Assembly (NCBI GenBank): GCA_012031955.1 | Contig: JAAURZ010000237.1 | Coordinates: 1-5,092 of the forward strand | DNA: 5,092 nt | Direction: 5' to 3' | Origin: Bacteroidia bacterium | GTDB lineage: Bacteria > Bacteroidota > Bacteroidia > Cytophagales > Cyclobacteriaceae | Position numbers and translations under genes: made by a program | Shown here: one piece after another, positions 1 through 5,092 of the stretch | How positions within the stretch are numbered: position 1 is the first letter of the stretch | Layout of the letters: each line of letters opens with the position of its first letter | Notes under the pieces: model-generated | Database searches by the model: none | What the model was told of the DNA's origin: nothing | Seen by the model: the letters and a program-made list of their open reading frames with translations, nothing else

Positions 1-23
1 AATCAATTTATTAACAGATGAAA
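1..23 (+). repeat. Imperfect direct repeat, copy 1
   Basis: This 23-nt stretch (AATCAATTTATTAACA... ending ATGAAA) matches positions 132-153 except for one extra T and one G/T substitution. It starts at the window edge and may continue to the left. Like copy 2 it ends in ATGAAA, but here the next codon is TGA, so no phosphatase start is duplicated. The origin is unknown. Confidence 0.55.
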
Positions 24-120
24 TGAGCATAAAGAAAACTATACCCAGCGCGATGTTAATTGCAACGACCCCTTTTAGGTAAAAACTCTCATCCCGATAA
101 TTATCGGGAGCGAATTCCAT
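1..120 (-). CDS. Possible N-terminus of an unrecognised membrane protein, partial at the left edge
   Basis: On the minus strand a frame stays open from an ATG at 118-120 to the window edge, giving 40 residues. An in-frame ATG at 145-147 would add nine more. The product begins MEFAPDNYRDESFYLKG and is followed by a hydrophobic stretch of about 20 residues (roughly residues 16-37, VVAINIALGIVFFMLISS), which would suit a single N-terminal membrane helix. It would be transcribed divergently from sixA, whose ATG lies 27 bp away. I do not recognise a family. A frame this short could be open by chance, and the 18-bp palindrome at 92-109 falls inside it, which is more usual of non-coding DNA. The gene is possible but unproven; sequence to the left is needed. 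Confidence 0.3.
   Translation of the reverse strand, partial: MEFAPDNYRDESFYLKGVVAINIALGIVFFMLISSVNKLI
92..109. repeat. 18-bp perfect palindrome TCCCGATAATTATCGGGA
   Basis: The 18 bases equal their own reverse complement. As RNA they could fold into a 7-bp stem with an AATT loop. The element lies 38 bp upstream of the sixA start. It could be an operator for a dimeric regulator, or a copy of a dispersed intergenic palindrome; I recall similar CCCGATA-nn-TATCGGG elements in Bacteroidota genomes but cannot check that here. No T-tract follows directly on the plus strand. On the minus strand a T5 run follows after about six bases, so a good intrinsic terminator is unlikely. Confidence 0.6.
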
Positions 121-131
121 ATGTCCATTAG

Positions 132-153
132 AATCAATTATTAACATATGAAA
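132..153 (+). repeat. Imperfect direct repeat, copy 2, overlapping the sixA start
   Basis: This is the second copy of the element at 1-23, 22 nt long, and its final ATGAAA is the first two codons of sixA. The AT-rich stretch before the ATG is the kind of leader Bacteroidota use in place of a purine-rich Shine-Dalgarno sequence. The repeat may therefore reflect a duplicated translation-initiation region. Confidence 0.55.
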
Positions 154-644
154 GTACTTTACATAGTGCGCCATGCCAAGTCGAGCTGGACTGATCCGAT
201 GCAGGCAGACTTTGACCGCCCACTCAACGATCGCGGCAAGCGCGATGCGCCACGCATGGGCAAGCGGCTGAAAGAACGCCGCATCATTCCGGATCTCATG
301 CTTTCGAGTCCGGCAAAGCGCGCCCTCTCCACGTGCAAGCGAATTGCTGAAACGATCGGTTACGAAAAATCAAAAATCAAGGCGGATCAAAAATTATATC
401 ATGCCGACGAAACCGGATTGCTCAAGGTAGTTCAGTCGATCAAGGACAAGCATCACTCAGCGATGTTGTTCGGACACAATCCAGGCCTTACCGATTTGTG
501 AATGAAGTCAGTCAAAGTAATCTTGACAACATACCTACGTGCGGCATAGCGGCCGTAGTGTTTATGGTCGACTCGTGGAAAGAAATTGGATTCGGAAGCG
601 GTAAGCTCGAATTTTTTGATTTCCCAAAAAGCATCAAAGACTGA
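148..644 (+). CDS. sixA: SixA-type phosphohistidine phosphatase (histidine phosphatase superfamily), one frameshift
   Basis: This is a small cytoplasmic enzyme of the histidine phosphatase (phosphoglycerate mutase-like) superfamily. SixA members remove phosphate from phosphohistidine on signalling proteins; the actual substrate here is unknown. The N-terminus MKVLYIVRHAKSSW carries the RHA form of the RHG motif, with His9 as the likely phospho-acceptor. LNDRGKRDA (about 26-34), LSSPAKRAL with Arg58, and FGHNPGLTD with the second catalytic His110 follow in family order. The raw frame stops at 499-501 straight after GHNPGLTDL. Adding one T to the TTT run at 495-497 restores TDFVNEVSQSN and continues to a natural end, FFDFPKSIKD, with the stop at 642-644. 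The repaired protein is 165 residues, a normal family length. The deletion looks like a sequence error. The gene converges on the DUF4421 gene with 4 bp between the stops. Confidence 0.87.
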
Positions 645-648
645 CCGG

Positions 649-1719
649 CTATTTGAATATCGCCCTGGGTATGTCCCACACACTCTTTTTGAGGGCACCA
701 AACTCCGTGAACCGGTAGCCCACCGAGCAAGCGGAAAAGTGCCGCTGGAGTTGGTCGAACCGAATGTCTTACAAACTTAACTGGATCGCGACTGGCCCGC
801 GTAGTCGAGCCGGCAAAGAATCTGTCGCCATTGTAGCCCACACCTATTCTGAATGCACCGTACAAGTTGATGATCACATCGCTTTTTTCTGTGCCATCCT
901 CTTCCCGGTAGGTGATCCAATTATGCGCAGGACCCAAAGTAAGTGTGGCATTGGCAAAGAAACTTCCGAACACCACATTATAACCGTAGCCCGGCGACAC
1001 GCCAATGGTGGTGTACTTAAGCATCTTGAAGGCCGCTCCCTCGCCAAACGCCGGCTGGTTTGCATCGTCGAGAATTGCGGAATCGCCCTGCACCCTGAAT
1101 GAGTTGATGGTGCCCGAAAATAAAAAATGAGCCCCTTGCTTTTCAATTGCTTTTCTGAAAAAGTGAAGGCGGTGCGAAAAGAATATTTTTCGTGGTTGAG
1201 CACGTACACACCCGATATGCCGAAATTCCGTGTAACGATATCGGCACGTTGCGGGTGCACCTCGTCGCGGCGGATGTCGACTTTGGAGTCGTTAATATAA
1301 AAGCCTTCGTACTTTTGGTAGTACAAATCGGCGCCCCAGTTCTTGCTCAGCGCATTGATCTGTAGATCGCGCGACCACGAGTTGCCGAAGCGCTCCTCGC
1401 TGTGCTCATTGATGGGCAAAGCCCACGTGAACTCGAGCCCCAGATCGAACATGTACACGCCGAAGCCAAGCGAGAATGGTTTGTTGGGCCGGTAGGTTAG
1501 ATTGTTCCCCTCGTCTTTGTCGTATTGAACCCTGAAGTTCAGGCTTCGTTGTTTGAGCACCGGCCACATGAAGAAGTGGTTTTTGTAAGGGATCACGTAC
1601 TCGAGTCGGGCAGAGTCGTCGGGCTGCGGCGCGTCTACCACCACGGCGGCATCCGGCTGCTGTGCAACGGCGGTTGACGCGAGGATAAAAAGAATCGCCG
1701 TGAGAACGATGCGCATCAT
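649..1719 (-). CDS. DUF4421-type outer-membrane protein, frameshifted
   Basis: The product resembles the DUF4421 family of Bacteroidota, predicted outer-membrane barrel proteins with no known function. An export signal is clear: MMRIVLTAILFILASTAVA, probably cut before Gln20. Family-like segments follow: YRPNKPFSLGFGV (about 76-88), DLGLEFTWALP, YYQKYEGFY (133-141) and RNFGISGVYVL. At the CCCC run 1132-1135 one base is missing; restoring it turns the frame into SKGAHFLFSGTIN and continues to GYNGDRFFAG. Near 723-724 one extra base must be removed to reach GYRFTEFGALKKSVWDIP and the stop at 649-651. Another pair of compensating errors near 733 and 756 is possible, because TNSSGTF appears in a third frame there. 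The repaired length is about 356 residues. The start lies 8 bp after the hslU stop, so it is probably the last gene of that operon; a second ATG at 1714-1716 is an alternative start. Confidence 0.75.
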
Positions 1720-1727
1720 TGGGGCAG

Positions 1728-3130
1728 CTAGAGTATGAACTCGCTTAGGTCCTTATTCTTCACCAGCCCGGAAAGCTTTTGTTTCACGAGGGCTGCGTCT
1801 ATCGTTACCTCAGCGCCGGGTGTCACCTTGTCGGGAACGTCGAAAAGTAATTCATTGAGCAGCCGGCTCATGACGGTGTGCAACCGCCGGGCGCCGATGT
1901 TTTCCACGTCGGCGTTGATTGTAAAGGCGGTGCGGGCGATTTCTTCGATAGCGTCGGATGTGAAGCTGACCAACACGCCTTCGGCTTCAAACAACGCCTG
2001 GTATTGCTTGGTAAGCGCATTTTTGGGTTCGCTCAAAATCCGTATGAAGTCGTCCTGCGTTAGGTTGCTGAGCTCCACACGGATGGGAAAGCGGCCTTGC
2101 AATTCGGGTATGAGGTCCGAAGGTTTGGAGACATGAAAAGCACCAGCCGCCACAAAGAGCACGTGGTCGGTCTTGATGACACCGTGCTTGGTGTTTACGG
2201 TGCTGCCCTCCACAATCGGGAGCAGGTCGCGCTGCACACCTTCGCGGCTCACATCCGGGCCTCCTCCTTTCTTAAATCCGGAAGCGATCTTGTCGATCTC
2301 GTCTATAAAGATGATTCCGGAATCCTCCGCGCGCCGGATAGCTTCCTCCTTCACCTCGTCCATGTCGATAAGTTTGGCCGCTTCTTCTTCGAGCAGTATG
2401 CGCCTGGCCTCTGCTACGGTCACCTTGCGCTTCTTGTTCTTCTTGGGCATCATGCCATTGAGCATGTCCTGCAGGTTCATCATCGACACTTCGTCCATCA
2501 TGCCGCGCCAATCATGCCCACGTTGCCTCCGCCGCCGCCTTTTATCTGGATCTCTATCTTGCGATCCTCAAGCTCGCCTTTGCTTATTTTTCTCGAAACA
2601 AATTGCGTGTGCGTTCATTCAGTTCCGCATCGCTCATTGGTGCAACCTGGTTTTGATCTTCCTGCTGACTAAAGCCACTTGTGGAGCGCGCGTTCTGCGG
2701 CATCATAGGAGGTATAAGCGCGTCCAGGATAATATCTTCCACAATCTGCGACGCCCGTTCCTTCACGTCTTCTTTCTTGCGCGCCTTCACCATGTTGACA
2801 GACTGCTCCACGAGGTCGCGCACCATGCTTTCGACGTCGCGGCCCACGTAGCCCACTTCGGTAAACTTCGAAGCCTCCACTTTCACAAACGGCGCGTCGG
2901 CGTATCTTTGCCAGGCGGCGGGCGATCTCTGTTTTTCCCACACCTGTGGCACCGATCATCAGGATATTGTTGGGAATGATTTCACCTTTTATCTCCGTTG
3001 TCACATTCATTCGTCGCCACCGGTTGCGCAGGGCGATGGCCACATTTCGTTTCGCTTCGTATTGCCCGATGATGTACTTATCCAGCTCCTCTACGATCTG
3101 CCTCGGGGTCAGGTACTGATTTTCGTTCAT
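1728..3130 (-). CDS. hslU: ATP-dependent protease ATPase subunit HslU (ClpY), three frameshifts
   Basis: HslU is the cytoplasmic AAA+ unfoldase that forms a hexamer and feeds proteins into the HslV peptidase. After frame repair the protein is 467 residues, typical for Bacteroidota. It shows [17 protein letters not shown] at the N-terminus, Walker A GATGVGKT (60-67), the pore loop GYVG (93-96), an intermediate domain (about 110-240) with a GGGGGN stretch, Walker B IIFIDE (273-278), the arginine finger in LQGRFP (Arg347), sensor 2 GARR (about 413-416) and the C-terminal LSEFIL that docks into HslV. Three single-base faults split it: an extra base near 2902, a missing A in the run at 2587-2591, and a missing base near 2502-2509. 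Conserved sequence resumes after each. The ATG at 3128-3130 overlaps the porQ stop as ATGA and is preferred over a GTG at 3143-3145. No hslV lies next to it. Confidence 0.93.
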
Positions 3131-4133
3131 GATTTTTTTTTCCACAATTGTTCGATATTAGACATTACAGCGAACGCGTAGCCGGCGCTTCCGGCCACAT
3201 ATCCACTTCGGCTCAGCACAATCTCCACGGTCTTCACTTTCGCCGACACGCCGAGGGTAATACCGGATCCGCACCGCCGTTGTCGAGTTTTAATTCCTGG
3301 TGAACACGGAAGTTGTAGCCCACCATGGCTGTTACATTTTTTCCCAGCAATATTTCGGCTGCAAAGTTAAAGCGCCTTAGCACCTTATCCAATGTTCCCG
3401 GTGGTTCGTTTTGCAACGTTGGATCGTCGTAGGTGGCCGTTGACTCCAGCAGGCTGTAGGCCGTAACTGAAAACCGCATGGGCATATACTCGGGCTTGAA
3501 CGTTGCGCCTAACTGCAAATCGACGGGCAGGCTGGTGGCGCTGCTCGCCGAGTACTCCGACATTACCACGCCCAGGTTCCTGACCACCATGCCCACGGTG
3601 AAATGTTGCTTGGGATGGATAAACACGCCACCCAGGTCGACCATCACGGCCGAAGATCGAAAACCGGCGATGGAAGAGAAAGCGAATTTGAGGTTCGCCC
3701 CCATTCTGAAAGCACCCACCTGGTGGCTTTTACCTATTACGATGGCGGTTTCTCCCGACTTGAATTCGCCGATCTCTTGCCCACTGGCATCGTAGCCGGT
3801 AAGCTTGCCATAGCCCATATGCTGCACCCCCAGGCTCAGTTGTCCTACCTTGTTAAAAGTGTGACTGTACGCCGCGCTGGCCTGACCGATATCGGCGAGA
3901 AAAAACTGGTAGCCCGCCGAAGCCCAACCGCTGAGGGTATCGCCAACCAGCGCAGGGTTGCTCATAAAAAAATTGACGTCGCGATCTGCAAGAGAAACGT
4001 TTACACCGCCTAATGCGCCGATCCGGGCCGTGGGGGCCAGCTCAAGAAAGGAATAGGAACGCTGCCGCATGGTTTGTGCGCTGGCACTTAACCAACCGAA
4101 TGAAAGAATCAGGCAGCAAAAAAGAAGTCGCAT
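3127..4133 (-). CDS. porQ: Type IX secretion system protein PorQ, one frameshift
   Basis: PorQ is an outer-membrane beta-barrel protein of the type IX secretion system. In Porphyromonas it belongs to the PorU-PorV-PorQ-PorZ complex that processes secreted cargo and attaches it to the cell surface. The start [19 protein letters not shown] is a signal peptide, probably cut before Gln20. [22 protein letters not shown] (27-48, signature segment ARIGALGG) and MSNPAL (57-62) are typical of the family, followed by alternating barrel strands. The raw frame ends early at 3234-3236. Adding one base near 3267-3270 gives [18 protein letters not shown], then a C-terminus ending [11 protein letters not shown] with a stop at 3127-3129. 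The repaired length is 335 residues, as expected. Its TGA overlaps the hslU ATG, which suggests translational coupling. It starts 64 bp after the lon stop. Confidence 0.87.
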
Positions 4134-4197
4134 CAGCGGAGCAAATTAAAATAATCCGGTCAAAAAATAACGCTGATGCGCCCGTTGTGATTGCATG

Positions 4198-5092
4198 CTA
4201 GTTGAGCATGGAAACACGCTGATCGGTAAACGAGAAGTGGAGCGGGTCTTTCACTTTCTCTCGCAACAATGCAATACGAAGCACATCGTCTACTGTCTCT
4301 ACAAAATGAAATACGAGGCCTTTCACATAACGTTCTTCAATCTCGTCTATGTCTCGCTTGTTTTTTATACTGAGTATGATCTCTTTAATGCCGCTCCGTT
4401 TTGCCGCGAGTATCTTTTCTTTGATACCGCCCACGGGCAGCACCTTTCCGCGCAGGGTAATTTCTCCCGTCATGGCCGTCTTGGCTTTTACTTTGCGTTG
4501 CGTGAAGATGGAGGCCAGGGAAGTGAACATGGTAATGCCGGCAGAAGGGCCGTCTTTGGGTACCGCGCCCGCGGGTACGTGTATGTGCAGGTCGTATTGC
4601 TGGAACGCCCGGCTGTCGATATCGAGCCGTTCGGCATTCGATTTCAAGTACGATAGCGCGGCGACTGCCGACTCTTTCATTACATCGCCCAACTGACCTG
4701 AAATGGTAAGGCCACCTTTGCCTTTGCTCAGGCTCGACTCCACGAAGAGAATTTCGCCGCCTACTTGAGTCCAGGCGAGGCCGGTAACAACGCCGGCAAT
4801 GTCGTTGCCCTGGTAGAGTTCGTCGTCGAATATCTCCGCCTTCAGCATTTTCACTACTGTATCTTCCGTTACGGTAACGTCATATTTTTCTTCCATGGCG
4901 ACCGACTTGGCGGCGCCGCGCACGACTGCTCCGATGTTTCGCTCCAGGTTACGCACGCCCGACTCACGCGTATACCCATTGACGATTTTGGCAATGGCCT
5001 TGCGGGAAAATTTCAATTGCGACGACTTAAGGCCATGTTCCTTCAGTTGCTTGGGAACAAGGTGCTTCATGGCAATCTCGATTTTCTCTTCG
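4198..5092 (-). CDS. lon: ATP-dependent protease Lon (S16), C-terminal part, cut by the window edge
   Basis: Lon is a cytoplasmic hexameric AAA+ serine protease that degrades misfolded and some regulatory proteins. Only the last 297 residues are visible; the frame enters from the right edge as [15 protein letters not shown], so the internal ATG at 5070 is not the true start. First comes the end of the ATPase module with the sensor-2 helix ([18 protein letters not shown]). The S16 protease domain follows, with PKDGPSAG carrying the catalytic Ser (codon 4543-4545) and [19 protein letters not shown] carrying the catalytic Lys. By spacing from the E. coli Ser679/Lys722 pair, that Lys is the second one of KEK (codon 4414-4416). 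The frame is intact, unlike the genes downstream. It ends at TAG 4198-4200, upstream of porQ on the same strand. Confidence 0.96.
   Translation of the reverse strand, partial: EEKIEIAMKHLVPKQLKEHGLKSSQLKFSRKAIAKIVNGYTRESGVRNLERNIGAVVRGAAKSVAMEEKYDVTVTEDTVVKMLKAEIFDDELYQGNDIAGVVTGLAWTQVGGEILFVESSLSKGKGGLTISGQLGDVMKESAVAALSYLKSNAERLDIDSRAFQQYDLHIHVPAGAVPKDGPSAGITMFTSLASIFTQRKVKAKTAMTGEITLRGKVLPVGGIKEKILAAKRSGIKEIILSIKNKRDIDEIEERYVKGLVFHFVETVDDVLRIALLREKVKDPLHFSFTDQRVSMLN

Noticed and set aside
23..82. Plus-strand 19-codon frame beginning MSIKKTIPSAM
   Set aside because: It is very short, has no recognised family and overlaps the competing minus-strand frame; chance is the simplest explanation.
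512..1093. Separate 193-residue minus-strand protein
   Set aside because: It is the frameshifted continuation of the DUF4421 gene up to about 725, and beyond that antisense to sixA.
2587..2591. Programmed -1 ribosomal frameshift in hslU at the A run before TAA
   Set aside because: A -1 slip would restore the frame, but two further unrelated faults lie in the same gene and hslU is not known to use frameshifting; a missing base is simpler.
1735..2979. Long plus-strand frames opposite hslU
   Set aside because: They are antisense shadows of a clearly conserved hslU, with no family-like features.
4162..4180. Possible intrinsic terminator after lon: CGCATCAGCG followed by TTATTTTTT on the minus strand
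   Set aside because: The stem has only three Watson-Crick pairs plus wobbles, too weak to call.
4134..4197. Possible Bacteroidota promoter (TAnnTTTG type) ahead of porQ
   Set aside because: The AT-rich stretch contains TAATTTG but it is one base short of the consensus, badly spaced from any upstream TTTG and too close to the start codon.
3478..4201. Plus-strand frames opposite porQ
   Set aside because: They are antisense shadows; the minus strand has a signal peptide and PorQ family motifs.
1..5092. CRISPR arrays, tRNA or rRNA genes, transposases, integrases
   Set aside because: No regularly spaced repeats, RNA-gene signatures or mobile-element proteins were seen on reading both strands.

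Overview
The window reads as chromosomal DNA of a Bacteroidota bacterium. The strongest clue is a PorQ-type outer-membrane protein of the type IX secretion system, a machine known only from this phylum. A DUF4421-type outer-membrane protein and the absence of strong Shine-Dalgarno sequences fit this. A Cytophagales-like member is my guess, from the general look of the proteins only.

Layout: positions 1-147 are a short upstream region with an 18-bp perfect palindrome, an imperfect direct repeat and a possible partial membrane-protein gene running off the left edge on the minus strand. The only well-supported plus-strand gene is a SixA-type histidine phosphatase (148-644). It converges, with a 4-bp gap, on a run of four minus-strand genes. 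In transcription order these are the 3' part of lon (right edge to 4198), porQ (4133-3127), hslU (3130-1728) and a DUF4421-type outer-membrane protein (1719-649). The spacings are 64 bp, a 4-nt ATGA overlap, and 8 bp, so porQ-hslU-DUF4421 look co-transcribed, perhaps with lon.

The cluster joins two AAA+ proteolysis components (Lon, and the HslU unfoldase without its HslV protease) to two envelope barrel proteins. No new biochemical system is evident: every well-supported gene belongs to a recognisable family.

The main oddity is reading-frame damage. sixA, the DUF4421 gene, hslU (three sites) and porQ all need single-base corrections, while the visible 895 bases of lon are clean. The conserved sequence resumes correctly after each site, and several sites lie in homopolymer runs. 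I read them as sequencing or assembly errors and not as gene decay, so the gene spans given here are the repaired ones.
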